DNA from: Cristatella mucedo
Taxonomy: Eukaryota > Bryozoa > Phylactolaemata > Cristatellidae
NCBI GenBank assembly: GCA_009760855.2
Contig: WPIO01000083.1
Coordinates: forward strand, 1,520,001-1,584,000
Direction of reading: 5' to 3'
DNA length: 64,000 nt
Below, one piece after another: positions 42,940 to 54,849 of the stretch. Position numbers and translations under genes: made by a program. The notes beneath the pieces were generated by a model that saw only the letters and a list, made by a program, of their open reading frames with translations, was not told the DNA's origin and searched no databases. Each line of letters begins with the position of its first letter. Position 1 is the stretch's first letter.

Positions 42940-45060
42940 CGTGCGTTGGGCTCCAGGTATGGGACTCACGCGAGAAGATTTCGTGGTTGAGGTCACTGGA
43001 CGACCGCAGCGGATAGCCGCCGCTATGTTGCGAGCCACCGATTCACCGTACAACGTCAGCATTGTCGTCGATGAGTTCCATCGCCGTTCGCACTTGCTCC
43101 AGGGCAGGTTCTTTCCACCACAGATGGCGGATGGCCTCGTATAAAGAGCTAGAAATTTGAAAAGTATCGCGTTGCTCTCAGCCATCCTGGTATCGGACGT
43201 ATCTGTGGCTTAAGTATGCCTGCCTCGCAGAGAATTCTCACTGTTTCCCGCGTTTTCTTTTCTCTTCCTCGCCCGGCTCGGACCCGTTCACAGCGAGCGG
43301 ATTCGGCATCTGCAAGGAAGTCGGCGGCAAAAATTGATTACAAACTTCTCGTGAATCTCGGCAGCCAAAAGTTGCATCGCAACAAGGCAAAGCAGAAGGC
43401 TATCCGAGTGACGAATGAGGAGGCGCACATCGTTACAGGAAAGTGCGTAGAAAAAGACCAAGTTATCCGAGGGCGCTATAAAAATGCAATATTACTATTA
43501 TCCTTATGTTAACGTAAGCGCTGAGAATTGAACTCGCTTGCAAGGATCAGTCGATGCGCTACGATCCATAATGAGCCAGGACTTGCCCCGCCGGTGCTAC
43601 GAAGAATCAGCCGGGATGACTTCCTCGAACTCCTCATGTTCATGTACAAGTGCGACGTCCAGCTTACCGCCATCGCGCTCGGGAAGGCCTCCCCGAAGAA
43701 CGCCACGACGACCAGCCGAGATATTCCGAGGGACCTCGTTAACGTGCTCGCTCATCTCATTCGTATGTGTTTTGATGAATAGGAAGGCGACGTTTATTGC
43801 TGCATTGTGGCGGACAGACGCGAGATTCGAGCAAGATGGGGCAACTGGCTCTTGTGAACTGCTTCACTCAAGATCGGTTTGCTGCAAAACAGACTCGTCG
43901 ACCTAAAGCAGATGACAAACATCTGTACAGATACCTAATGCACTCCGGTCGTTGACATTCAGAGCCAGTTGTAGCCGGGTAGTGCTACGATGGTGCAGCC
44001 AATCTGAGCGGTGAGATTAATATTCTCCAAGCCTCGATCGAGCAACTGAATGAGTTTGCGTACTACGCACATTGTTGGGCACACACAAGGTTCCCATTAG
44101 CCGTACTTCCGGCCTGCGACGATGCCGTCCCCGACGTCGTCTCCTTCTTTTTCGAATTGGTCCGTGACATTATCAATGTGGCGATGGGTTCTTGCAACGG
44201 CAACGACGAACGGCTCAGTTAGCAAAAGGAGACCACACTGGACCTGATCAACGAGCTGCAGGCTGAGACAGACCGTGGCAGGAATCAGGAGACTTCACCG
44301 ATTGAGCCCAGTATCCCGTATACCGGCAGCGGTCGCCATTTTGGCAACCGCTGCATCGCTCAATCGCGACGCTCGCCGATACCTTTGAAGTCATCGAGCA
44401 CCTCGAAGGGAGAACGGTGGTGCGGCTGAGCGTAGAACCAAAGCGACGTGCCTCCTTTACCGAACGCATTCGTTCACCGTCACCTCACCTCACGTCTCGC
44501 GGAGCTCTTTTTTGCTATTGAGAGTCGGCTCGAGCTATGCGATTCGCTACGTAAGGAGGATCGGGATCCACAAAAGCAAGATTCGTCGGATCCATTGTCG
44601 GTGCTGCCTTGCACTCGGTCAATCATCCCGTTCAGGTGCTGAAAAAGATGCGAGCGGCTGGCTGCTGAAGATCTGCTGACAGACAGACAGAGGTGCAGAA
44701 TCTCCGTCCTCGATCTGACGAAATCGAGACGATGCTCGACATGATCAGTAACGACACCAGCTCATACGCCCCGCCCCCGCCCCCAGGTCCCAGAGGGTAT
44801 GTACACCGATAGTGATGGACGCTTCTTCCGTGGCCAATTTCTTTTTTCTATGCGGCGGTGGACGCGATACAGCCAAGAGTGGTACTTTTGGTTCGGCAAG
44901 GAGTCGATGGAAATGCTCCACCGGGCTGATGAGTACTCTCGCGTCAGCAGTTCTCTGCATTCAACATAAATAATCCTGCAAAGTATGTAGCCGAATTCTA
45001 CAAGAGAATTTTCTAGCCAACATCTTCCTGAGACAATCTTCACAACGTTCGCATGGAATT
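42940..45060 (+). pseudogene. ZMYM1-like (DUF4371) hAT transposase fossil 1
   Basis: The plus strand carries a decayed hAT transposase of the DUF4371/ZMYM1-like type. ISRDDFLELLMFMYKCDVQL and APKN-like SPKNATTTSRDIPRDLVNVL (43580-43750) match the N-terminal part of DUF4371. CYDGAANLSGEINILQASIE followed by YYAHCWAHTRFPLAV (43988-44110) matches the family block YDGASNMSG...VHCxAHxLNL, with His-Cys kept and Leu-Asn lost. Stops and frame changes are frequent and a LINE tail is inserted at 43437-43503. A related copy lies at 58225-60235. Confidence 0.75.
43437..43503 (+). mobile_element. LINE/SINE 3' tail, short
   Basis: ggaaagtgcgtagaaaaaga, ccaagttatccgagggcgct and an ATTACTATTATT end: the terminal hairpin plus tail, inserted in the hAT fossil. 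Confidence 0.65.
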
Positions 45061-45334
45061 AAGTGCGGACCGATACCCACTGTAGCCAAGGACTGTGCTG
45101 TTTATTCTGGGCTGACGGCGATGACGCACGAGATGCATCGGACGGATAGGCTAAGCCGTAAATAATTGAGCTGCGAGCGGAATCCATTTAGTTAATAGCT
45201 GACATTGAAACTGCCCAGTGTCGACACGACTTATGGTAGCTCCAGCTGGGCTTGCCCACGTAAGAAGCTATCCCGGAGTGCTTGATTCAAACATGGCCAG
45301 CATCGACTGGCCGCAGGACACAGGTGCCATTGCA
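45061..45334. other. No recognised feature
   Basis: Sequence between the hAT fossil and a TG-rich microsatellite; nothing identified. Confidence 0.35.
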
Positions 45335-45435
45335 ATATGTATGTGTTTGTGTGCGTGCGTTCGTGTGTGTATGTTTGTGTGTGTATGTGTGTGTACATAG
45401 CTCTCTTTCTCTCTCTTTGTCTGTCTCAATTTCTA
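45335..45435. repeat. TG-rich and CT-rich microsatellite
   Basis: Imperfect TG run to 45398, then a CTCTTTCTCTCTC run. Confidence 0.8.
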
Positions 45436-45525
45436 TGTGTGAGTGCACGCTCCAAGTGAGTATGCGCCTGCTTGGTTTTCTCTTGAGTGTATATGCACTT
45501 AATGCACGTAATGCTACTAGTGAGC

Positions 45526-45692
45526 GGTGATGGCATACTAGGTTAGGCGGTTGCTTTTCACGGCCTCGGTCCCGAGGTCGTGGAGGTATCCTGTGGTGAG
45601 CGAGCGATCCTTTATCTGCTGCAAGCGGTGATGATAGCCGTAAAGGCTCTTCTGTCACTATACAAAAGAGGCTGTTAAATCAGCAGTATTTT
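45526..45692 (+). mobile_element. SINE-A copy
   Basis: agtgagcggtgatggcatac head, cccgaggtcgtgg (B-box degraded), gcgatcctttatctgctgca, agccgtaaaggctcttctgt and aaaagaggctgttaaatcag with a short T-rich end. Confidence 0.83.
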
Positions 45693-46060
45693 TTTAATGT
45701 TCTCTGTGTCTTCTCCTTCTCCGACTTTGTCGCTGTCTGTCTGTCTCTCTCCCCCCCCCCGTATCTCTGTGTTGGGTCCGCCTGACAAGCCCTGCGACCA
45801 AGCTCTGCTAGCAGAGAATAGCGGATAGGCCTTAGGGTGCTTTTTGGTTTTTCCATACAACATGGCTTATAGATATTTAATGGATGACAAAGGTTATAAA
45901 ACCCTGAGTTGCATGGCCAATCTTCTGACATGTGCAACTGCTCACACCAACTTAACACACGCAAACAGACACACACACACACACTCGTGCGCACACTCTC
46001 TCTTTCCTTGAGTGTGTGTGAACTTTCTTTTTGCGTATGTCCCTGAACGCAGTGAATGGC
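45693..46060. other. No gene; short CT, C10 and CA runs
   Basis: A C10 run near 45750 and a CA run at about 45968-45983; no coding exon recognised. Confidence 0.5.
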
Positions 46061-46061
46061 T

Positions 46062-46212
46062 GCTTTAATAATAATACTAATAATGCACTCGATAAAGCGC
46101 CCTCAGAGAACTCAATCTCTCTCTCTAGGCGCTTTACATTTGCTGCAAAGGGAAATGCAATTGAACGGTGAGTAACATCATGCTTGATCAACAAACATAA
46201 TGAATAGCATGG
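46062..46212 (-). mobile_element. LINE 3' tail, 5'-truncated
   Basis: Minus-strand tail, hairpin (gcgccctcagagaactcaat) and 3' untranslated region as far as gaatagcatggttag, where it stops at a G9 run. Confidence 0.88.
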
Positions 46213-46744
46213 TTAGCCGGGGGGGGGCCGACTCCAATAAATCTGTGTGAACTTTGCTCGATATTGGAGCAAGCTACTCCTACGATATAAGCACTTGGAG
46301 TGGAGGTACTTTAGTTCTTCGGCCACAAACATAGCACTCGTAATGCCACTAGTTCTTACAGTCAAATAACAAGCACTGATGGAGCTTGGCGCCCAGAAGC
46401 TTAGTGAGTCGAAAGGTGAGCGAGTAGAAGACTGGCGCGATTTTCGCACAGGTTTTCGTAGCCAGCAGAGCGCCAGCGGAAACAATACAGAGCACTCATA
46501 TCTTAATATAACAAGTCCTATACGTCCTTTACGTAGAACACTCAATTTGCAAGCGACATCTGCCTATACGTTTGTAGAGCACCAGCCTTAGCGTGCAACT
46601 CACTGGCTCGAAACCCAAAATACGTCTTATTCGTTCGTAGCCAAAAGCACAACTAAATTACTATTAGACGTGACATTTCCGGTTCCCATAGACTGAAATT
46701 CTGAAACCACTAATAAAAACTAAAAAGGCCAAAAACGCAAATGC
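46213..46744. other. No recognised feature
   Basis: Starts with a G9 run; short frames only. Confidence 0.4.
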
Positions 46745-47325
46745 TTTGACAGCATTTGGTGGTTCCTCGCGATTTGTTCCTTATGTGCATATTCGCGCTG
46801 ACGCTGCATGCTGCCACTAACTACATTTACATGTCGATACTGTGCATGTCGCCCCTAACCCCTTGCTGCATGTAGTGATGACTTCCGCTCATGGATGGCA
46901 GCACATTTTCTTAAATTGAATAATGATAAAACCAACTTACTGAATGGGCAAACCAAGTGTGATTCAGATATTGGAAAGGCCAACGCTCAAAATCGGCTCT
47001 GCCAGCCTATCTCCTATTACACTCATCCGAGGAACCTCCGAATTATGGGGCACCGCAGGGCTCCGTGCTGGGTCCTGTTCTTTTCACGGTTTATACTTTT
47101 TCTCTGGCCGAAGTGATTACCAAGCACAATCTAGGCTTTCACTTCTATGCGGATGGCACTCAGTTGTACCTTTGCTTTGATCCCTCCCAGCCCTCCATTA
47201 CGTCGAATTCTCTCAACTCACTTGCTGCATGTATTGATGACATCCGCACATGGATGGCAGCACATTCTCTTAAATTGAATGATGATAAAACCATCTTACT
47301 AGTTATGGGCAAAACAAGTGTATTA
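46745..47325 (+). mobile_element. Scrambled LINE fragments
   Basis: Three plus-strand pieces of the LINE in non-canonical order: 3' untranslated region (46750-46860), then ORF2 sequence downstream of YADD (MAAHFLKLNNDKTNLL, 46895-46990), then reverse transcriptase upstream of and across the active site (GPVLFTVYTFSLAEVITKHN, YADGTQLYL) running again into MAAHSLKLNDDKTILL. The catalytic YADD is YADG here. The order points to tandem insertion or rearrangement. Confidence 0.82.
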
Positions 47326-48648
47326 CGCTCTCAGCGTAGCAATGCGTCTAGTCGTTGTAACTCTGTGCCTTTATAGGGGACGGAACATATACGGACTGCG
47401 TCATTCTGAGCGGACCTCGATTAAATAATGAATTTTTAAAACTCAGGATTCACTTTCCGGTTGTAAGGTCTGTGTTGCCCTGCTGGTGCGGGATTTTCGC
47501 TGTTCGGCTTTAAATCCACAAAATCCCTAGTCATTTTCAAATTTGTCTTTTGCTTCAGCTCGTTTGTCGGCTTAACTCGAGTTGCAAGTGTCCCGCATTT
47601 CAAATTGAAGACCGTCGGCGATCGATCCTTGTGCTCAGCAGGACCGAGGCTGCTGGAACTCGCTGCTTCCACGCTCTCTTCATGCAGGCGCCCTAGCCTG
47701 TAACAACGTCGCTCCTGGCACTGTCAACGATGACGGTTAGTTCACGCTTTTTGACAGCAGCAGGCGTAGGTTACAGGTTAGCAGGAGGAAGGGCGAGGAG
47801 CAGAGGCTGCAGTCTAAGGAGCAGAGAAGTGAGGAGGACGGCGGCCTCTGGCTGTCTGCTTCTATGACCTGGTGTCGATCGTTGATAAGGTTGTTTCGTC
47901 GCAGAACCTCCTCACGCCGATGCATTCTTAATTGTCTCAATTTTTGTTGCCATGAACAAGGGAGCACCACTTGTCAACAAGCTTGACAACCGAGCCAAGC
48001 CACGCCCCTTCTTAAACCGCTTGACCGGTGAGCTATTGAAAAGCGGAACAAAAAATTCTGACACTTAAATTTAAGGCCCGTAAAGGCTTCGCGCCCTCCT
48101 ACCTATCTGAGCTATTAATCGACGTTCACCCAGCTCGCGTGTTAGGAGCATCTGATTCTCCTACGCCGGCGGTCCCATTTTTAAACTGAAGACTGCAGGC
48201 GATCGTTTCTTTTGCTCGCCACGACCCAGAGTGATGAATTTCCTTCAACATCTTTGAGCAGGTGCTTAGCCGGTAGCGATGCCACTACCGGCATCCGGCT
48301 TCTGCCAGCATTCGCTGTTTTCTCTCTTAGCCACTCATTTCGGTGGCTTCGGTCTTCTGACTTGTCTTCACTTCCTGCTACTTGTGCTGAGGAGAGCATC
48401 TCCGAAAGCTCTCGAGGCTCTGCTCTCTTCCAAAAAGATTCGGTTATAGTTGAAAATTGTGACGTACGGTCATTCTTTCAGAGGGGGTATGTTTTGGCCC
48501 GGAGAGGTACAGTTTGGCCTAGCCTATTTACACCCCAGATATAAAGTGACACAAACCGTTTTAGCCCTGCGATGGATGCAAAGTGGCCTAGGCCGTTTTA
48601 ACCCCGGCTATACCCTGAGCGAGGGTTAATTCTGGCCTGCTGCACCGG
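47326..48648 (+). mobile_element. Foldback-like element, partial copy (right end present)
   Basis: Interior homologous to 56860-57780, including FKLKTVGDRS (near 47605) and KARKGFAPSYLSELLIDVHP (48080-48150), a LINE-type C-terminus. It ends with the inverted terminal region at 48490-48648, with ggcctagcctatttacaccc, aaagtggcctaggccgtttt and ttctggcctgctgcac. The left terminus is missing; a LINE scrap abuts at 47325. Confidence 0.72.
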
Positions 48649-48649
48649 C

Positions 48650-49580
48650 ATTGCACACCGTTCGTGCGGGCTTCGCTCTCGGCGGCCGACCGATTGCCTG
48701 TAAGTTTCGCCAGCGTTGGTTGCGATAGCCTACCGGAGCTCGCGCTCGCCCTTGCGCTATCCGCTTGATGGGGCCGGCTTCTCGGGCGGAAGTTAGCGCT
48801 TTGAGCTCCTGAGGGAGCCGGTCGGGGACAAACGGTAAGTCAATCAGAGTGGCAATATTTAGTGCGCCGCCGCGGCGGCTCAGCTGGCTCAGGGTGTCGC
48901 TGAGCGCGCCGGCTACGGAACGACGCGAATACAGAGCGCTTACATAGCAACGGTACGGGAGCTTGAACGCTCGGACAATTGCCTTGAGCATCCTTATGCG
49001 GTTTCATCAACAGCGGGACCAATGGCCCTAAGAGTGGAGCTAGCTTCTAGTGCGTGCACAGCGGCGCTAAAGCAAACGGACCTCTGAGCTTTATTTCAAC
49101 GAGCAGCGCGGTCGAAGAGTAGTAAACCGACCCGTCCAGCAACGGAGCAGCGGTCAATCGCCCAAGCAGTTAGTATGGTAGCAGTCTCGAAGCAAGTTAC
49201 GTCAGTCGGAGCATCCACAGTGGCCATAGCCGGTGCAGGAAGAACGAACACTCTCTTTCTCTCGTCTTCAGTCACGGTAAAGGTACCAGACAAGTGCACA
49301 AAATCATAGCTATTTCCATGTCCTCGTTTAAAATAAGCTCTGGCTTACCGAGCATCGTATGGGTTTGCCGATTTCAACAGGCGGAGCCTCAACCAGTACC
49401 TTCACCTGTGCTGCAATGGTCAACTTATTGCGATTATTGAGATATTTCAGATTCGCAATCACACGGTAGTAGGGCCACTCCTTGAGCGCCTACCGTCATT
49501 GCTCGTCAGGTATTTCGTCGTATCACCTATTCTTTTGGCTCAAGTTGGTTTGCTGTACCTCTAAAGCCATCAAATCCGGC
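48650..49580. other. GC-rich region, no gene recognised
   Basis: Minus-strand frames at 48626-48991 and 49096-49299 are open but show no motif I can name. Confidence 0.4.
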
Positions 49581-49584
49581 TTAG

Positions 49585-49785
49585 TACATTTCCCGTGCTC
49601 CCAAAGCCTGAAGCTCACAGATTTACGTCACGACATCTCGTGACTTGAAATTTGAATACAACCTAAAACCCGTCAGTTTCTCGATGAATTTTCTGGGTCC
49701 GTGTGAAAAATTTACATGTTGTACTTACGTGTGCTGACAATGAGCACATGCTATCGCAATCCAACTGGCATGCTTCTCTGAGGGA
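49585..49785 (+). mobile_element. LINE C-terminus and 3' UTR scrap
   Basis: cgtgctcccaaagcctgaag (APKAW block), cgacatctcgtgacttgaa and tgctgacaatgagcacatgc match the LINE C-terminus and 3' region at low similarity. Confidence 0.6.
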
Positions 49786-49789
49786 ACGT

Positions 49790-50295
49790 TGAATCAGGCA
49801 GCCTATCACTCACTGCAAGCCACCTAGCCCTTCGAGGGGTCACTCTGCCTAAGCAACCGGCTGCTGTCAGCGGTTAAGAGTGGGGACTGAAGTTCTCAGC
49901 TCTCAGCTGATCACTTTGGCTGACAGCCAAAAATCCATGTATTGGCGGCATCTGTCGGGGCATCCATCTACCCATGCTGCCGCCAGCTGGCGAACGGTTT
50001 CAGAATGGATGATGGCTCGGCGGTGGCAAACAATGCATGCATGGAATAAAAGGGCTGCCTGAGGAATGCTCGGAAAATAGAGCGGGACCCCTACGCCGGC
50101 GGCCGTCTAGATTGAGTGGGCTAGGAGGCCAGCAGCTAGCTGTGGTTTTGCGAATAAAGTGCTTGATCTAGCCTGATGACAAGTTGTCTACAGGCTGTCA
50201 CAGCTTCGACTGCAGCATATGCTAAGTGCCCAGAGACAGATTTAATTCTTTCAGGTAGCTAAGTGAATGTCTTATTACTTATCGAGCAAGGTGCC
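49790..50295. other. No recognised feature
   Basis: No conserved exon or repeat recognised. Confidence 0.35.
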
Positions 50296-50299
50296 TAGA

Positions 50300-50650
50300 G
50301 ATGGTTGCAGCGAGCTGTGGCCTACGTGACGTGTACCAAATCGGCAGCCCATTCAAATCTGCCTATGCTCTGCTGTAAGAATGTTATTAAAATTCGGGCT
50401 CCCTTAGACGAGCATAATATAGCCAAGCTGGCCTATGAATTTGTGACATTCCATTCTGACTTCTGTAATTCACTACCGTCATGTCTTCTTCGCCTGCGCA
50501 ATAAGAGGTGCAAAAATGGTGCCAAATTTGAACTCGCTGTGCTTGTCAGTCGTCAGCGTTGCACCGGCCGCACTCGCACCACTTTCAATTGCCATTATGC
50601 AACATATCAATCGGGTTGGATAAAAATGACTCGGGCTACGAACCCGGTTC
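50300..50650 (+). mobile_element. LINE ORF2 scrap
   Basis: Frame IKIRAPLDEHNIAKLAYEFV, HSDFCNSLPS matches IAKIRACLDKDTTSKLVHAF and RLDFCNSLL of other LINE copies; heavily mutated and without tail. Confidence 0.7.
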
Positions 50651-51144
50651 TGGGTTGCGAATTGATCCCTGTGGGGTTGTAGCAGCTTCATAAGTATTCA
50701 GATATAAGAAAGCCTTTGAACGGATCAGCTGTCGCCGGTTTTCAAAAAGCACAGGAAGGCAAAAGATTTCATGTATTACCTATTTGTTACCAATATATTG
50801 AGTACTAAATTTGAAGGCACTAACAAGGCGCCATTACACCGCAAGGGTCATATGAAGATAGGGTAAAACCTCCGTAATGTGGGAAGAAAATCTAAGCTTT
50901 CCGTGATGAGTTGAGTGAATGGTTGAAGTAATGGGTGAAGAAAACTTATTGTTTTCACGGTAGGAGGAGAAGCATTTTAAAGTCGGTGTGCGTTTTTCTA
51001 TTTTTAATACAGGAATACTTTTCGTGATTTTTTGACGGGCGCGGGAAATTTTCCACATAGTACCCTATCAGAAATCACGATTCTGGTAACGAACGACCCT
51101 CGCTAAAAACCCAGTCCGAGAGCAAATTAGGTTTTTAACCCGGC
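50651..51144. other. No recognised feature
   Basis: A/T-rich flank before the foldback-like element; nothing identified. Confidence 0.35.
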
Positions 51145-52745
51145 GTAACAGGCCAGAATATACCCTGTCCTGAGAACACCCGAGGTTAAAACGGCCCTAG
51201 GCCACTTTATACTCGGGGTTTAAAATAAGCTATACCAAAATATGCCCCTCCGTTCCAGAATATTCCCCATCTAAAAGATTACGCAGAGCACGAAATTGGT
51301 TAACTATAAATAACTCTTTTAGTAATTGTTGGTTGTTCAGTGGCAATTTTCCAAACGGAGACAATTTGAATGAAACATATCTGACAAAGGACCTACGCCG
51401 GTATATGAAAAACGTGTAAACTAAAGTGAGATTTCTAATTTGATCATTTAAAGCAGTTTTTAGAAGCACTTGAAGCTGTGGCCATACATAGTCTGCTACG
51501 CGGCTGCTGCCGGCACTGGACAGCTGTGCCGGGCAGGCGTCTTCGACTACTTGGCCTGCAGAGTGCAAGTGTGCCTGGCCGCTTGGCCCTCGCGAACAAG
51601 GAATCGCAGAGATGACTTCGCTAATAAAGTATATCTTCCTCGTCCTTCCTCCTGCTAACCTATGCCCTACGCCTGCTGGCTGCTGTCAAAAAGCGTGAAC
51701 TGACCGTCGTCGTTGACAGTGTCACGAGCGGCATCGTTACAGGCTATGGCGCCTGCATGAAGAAAGTGTGGAAGCAGCGAGTTCCAGCAGTCTTGGTCCT
51801 ACTGTGATCCGCCCTTGATGTGCTTACGCGTGCTGACATAATGTCACTAACCAAATTCGCATGCTGACCCTGTGCACGTCACCCCTAACCATTTTATTCA
51901 TTTTGTTTGTTTATCAAGCATGATTTTACTCACCGTTCAATTGCATTTCCCTTTGCAGCAAATGTAAAGCGCCTAGAGAAAGATTGAGTTCTCTGAGGGC
52001 GCTTTATCAAGTGCATTATTATTATTACTGAGCACAAGGATCGATCGCCGACGGTCTTCAATTTGAAATGCGGGACACTTGCAACTCGAGTTAAGCCGAC
52101 AAACGAGCTGAAGCAAAGGACAAATTTGAAAATGACTTTGGGTTGGATTTTGTGGATTTAAAGCCAAGCAGCGAAAATCCCGCATTAGCATGGCGACACA
52201 GACAGCTGCACTTACAACCGGAAAGCGAATCCTGGGCTTTCAAGATTCCTGAGTAAATTGAGTTCCGCTCAGAATGATGCAGTATGAACATGTTTCGTTC
52301 CCTTTAACGGAGCAGAGTTACAACGACGAGGCGCATTAATACGCTGGAGAGTTTTCGAGAGCGTACACAGAGCCCGAAGACTTTTGATGCGCATACGGTA
52401 GCAAGCATTCCGACTTAAGAAACAGTTTGTAGAAAAGACGAGGTAGATGAGAGGTCGGAGTAAAGAGTGCCTTAAGATAAGAACGTGGGAAAGCAGAGAA
52501 TGAAGTGTGAGGGTTGGTGCCGGCGAGGGTTTGTGAGCCATCACGTAAAGATTCGTGTGTGTGTGTGTGTGTGTTGCTCAAAGTTGTTGATATGATGGCG
52601 TATAGTTTGGTCTAAAGGGGTATAAAGTAGCCTAGGCCATAATATACCTCCGGAGATATAAAGTGGCCTAGGCCGTTTGAAGCCCGGCTAGACTCCGGCC
52701 TGGGGTTATACTCTAGCCTGTTACACTGGGAAACGCTCGTATACA
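51145..52745 (-). mobile_element. Foldback-like element II, both termini present
   Basis: About 1.6 kb bounded by inverted terminal regions. One end (51145-51290) starts taacaggccagaatatac, with ggccctaggccactttatac. The other (52590-52745) ends gtggcctaggccgtttgaag and actctagcctgttacac. The portion 52030-52745 is nearly identical to the reverse complement of 56458-57165. A (TG)n run at 52556-52575 is shared as (CA)n by the partner. The LINE-derived C-terminus is only partly kept, and a younger LINE 3' end is inserted at 51805-52026. No target-site duplication was seen. Confidence 0.8.
51805..52026 (+). mobile_element. LINE 3' end inserted in foldback-like element II
   Basis: Plus-strand 222-bp LINE 3' end (tgatccgcccttgatgtgct to the ATTATTATT tail) flanked by ACTG at 51801-51804 and 52027-52030. 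The sister element at 57148-57175 carries one uninterrupted ACTG in the same context, so it is the empty site. Confidence 0.92.
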
Positions 52746-52749
52746 GACT

Positions 52750-53015
52750 CGCTCACCAGAGCGCCGGCTCATTCCCTCCTCTGTTGACCAGCCTGCCGGT
52801 GACAAAAGTTCGTAGCAGTAGTCGTGTTATGACGACGCTACCGGCTGGTCTCTCTCGATTGTTGCTAAATTGGCGGTTCCATATGCCACTTATACAAATC
52901 TATTTACCAACAACGAGGCCGTAGTTATGATGAACGAAAAAGTCACTCACTTTCGGTTGGCGTGCTCTGCGAAGGGCGTCGCAATTATGCTAGATTGCCC
53001 GGCGTCCGAGATAAA
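52750..53015. other. No recognised feature
   Basis: A short frame at 52870-53010 has no recognisable motif. Confidence 0.35.
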
Positions 53016-53020
53016 AGTAA

Positions 53021-53755
53021 TAATAATAACAACACACTTGATAAAGCGCCCTCAGAACTTTCAAGGCGCTTTACATTTGCTGCAACGGAAACACGATCGA
53101 TGTTTAGTGGTAGCATGCTCGATAAACAACAAGAATAACATGATTAGGAGTGACATGCACAGGGTCAGCATGCAAGTGTGGTTAGCGGCAGCATGCACTG
53201 TGTCAGCATGCATAAGCCCGTAAAGGTCAAATCACAGGGATCCACGAAGTGCTGTGATAAATTGGCGAGCTTTTAATTTCCGTTTAAATGTGGTCAAGTC
53301 AAGGGATGTCACGACGGATGTCAGGAGTGAGTTCCAGGCTTTGGGAGCATATGATCTAAATGCACGGTCTCCAAAGGATTTGAGGTTTGTACGAGATATT
53401 GGTAAACTGTTGGATTCCGAAAAGCGGGTGGTACGATGCTTAGCCTGGTGGGGGAGTAGATCTGAGAGATAGGCTGGAGCCAAAGAATGAAGTGACCTAA
53501 AAGTGAGTAACAAAACCTTGAAGTCGATGAGTTGCTTGACTGGTAGCCAGTGCAGGTAGGCGAGAAATGGTGTGATGTGACACCTGCATCGCTCACGGCA
53601 GACGACAGCCTAGCTACAGAATTGTGCACCGGCTGTAAGCGAAGATTGCACTGGCCGGTAGGCCAGCAAGCAGTGAGTTACAGAAGTCAAGACGGGATGA
53701 TGTCACAAATGCATGCACCAACTTGGATGTAATATCCCTGCCTAAACAAGCTCCC
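53021..53755 (-). mobile_element. CR1/L2-like LINE 3' part
   Basis: Minus strand: short AAT tail, hairpin shortened to cagaactttcaaggcgcttt, 3' untranslated region, then ORF2 C-terminus SLAPAYLSDLLPHQAKHRTT and FGDRAFRSYAPKAWNSLLTS. It breaks off near 53755. Confidence 0.9.
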
Positions 53756-53759
53756 ATTA

Positions 53760-54045
53760 GGATATGACGTGCTGCTAGGTATTAGGCGCATGGACGCTAT
53801 GCGCTAGCTCGGAGGCGTTTGAAAGGACGTCTGCAGCAATAAGCTTGGGGCATGACGTCGCATGGGAAGTAGAGACAGCATTAGCGACCTTCGCAAAGGG
53901 TATTTATAGCCCAATGTTGACCCTACTCTCTGAAAATACCAGGCTGTCGCGTACTCACGTATTTAAACTTCACACTTAGCTAATAAGTTGCAGTCTTGTT
54001 TTAGAGACAATTACTCCACAGAGCCAGCATTCCTTTGGGTGTATA
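53760..54045. other. Spacer between opposed LINE copies
   Basis: No feature recognised. Confidence 0.35.
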
Positions 54046-54049
54046 ACGA

Positions 54050-54735
54050 CCTACTTAAGAATGCAGACTCAGGTAGAGTCTCTGCTTGTTCTTCTCGATC
54101 TTTCGGCAGCCTTTGATACTGTCGATCACCAAGACCTTCTTCAGCGCCCTCTCATCTCGCCCGGGCATCACTGGCACTGCTCTGCAGTGGTTCAGGTCCT
54201 ATCTCAGTGGGAAACTCCAGAGTGTTGACGTGAATGGACAAAGATCATCGGAAGTTCCTCTGAAATATGGAGTACCTCAGGGCTCAGTGCTTGGTCCTGT
54301 TCTTTTCTCGGTTCATACTCTACCTCTTGCTGATGTGACTGCCAAGCACAATCTAGGCTTTCACTGCTATGCAGATGACACTCAGTTGTACCTTTGCTTT
54401 GACCCCTCTTAGTCCTCCAGCACGTCGAATTCTCTCAGCTCCCTTGCTGAATGCATTGATGACATCCGCATGTAGATGGAAGCAAATTTTCCTTAATTAA
54501 ATGATGATAAAAATCAGCCTATTAGTTATGGGCAAACTAAGTGATTCGGAAATTGGAAAACCCTACGCTCAGAATTGGCTCTGCTAGCACATCTCCAGTT
54601 GAATTTACACAAAATCTAGGTGTCCTATTTCAAACTGACCATTCATTAAATGACCACATCGGCTCCACAGTCAATTATGCCTACTTTCAGCTGCATAACA
54701 TTGCTAAAATTTGGGCTTGCTTAGACAGGGTAATT
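54050..54735 (+). mobile_element. LINE reverse transcriptase fragment
   Basis: Plus strand: LLVLLDLSAAFDTVDH in changing frame at about 54080-54125, then GITGTALQWFRSYLSGKLQS, LKYGVPQGSVLGPVLFSVHT and YADDTQLYLCFDPS, then a stop and the downstream block QNLGVLFQTDHSLNDHIGST. It retains LDLSAAFD and YADD but is truncated at both sides. Confidence 0.9.
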
Positions 54736-54754
54736 ATTATATAACTACAAGCAT

Positions 54755-54848
54755 TTGGTCACGCTTCCTTTGCAGCAGATGTGAACTGCCTCGAAAGAGG
54801 CAGAGTTATCCGAGGGCTCTATACAAATATATTATTATTATTATTACC
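54755..54848 (+). mobile_element. LINE/SINE 3' tail, variant
   Basis: cacgcttcctttgcagcaga, gaactgcctcgaaagaggca and gttatccgagggctctatac with an ATTATTATT run. Hairpin design conserved, sequence diverged. Confidence 0.7.
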
Positions 54849-54849
54849 A

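Noticed and set aside
48626-49299. Minus-strand frames that might be a host gene
   Set aside because: No recognisable family, no paired splice sites, and next to a foldback-like end; left as unassigned.
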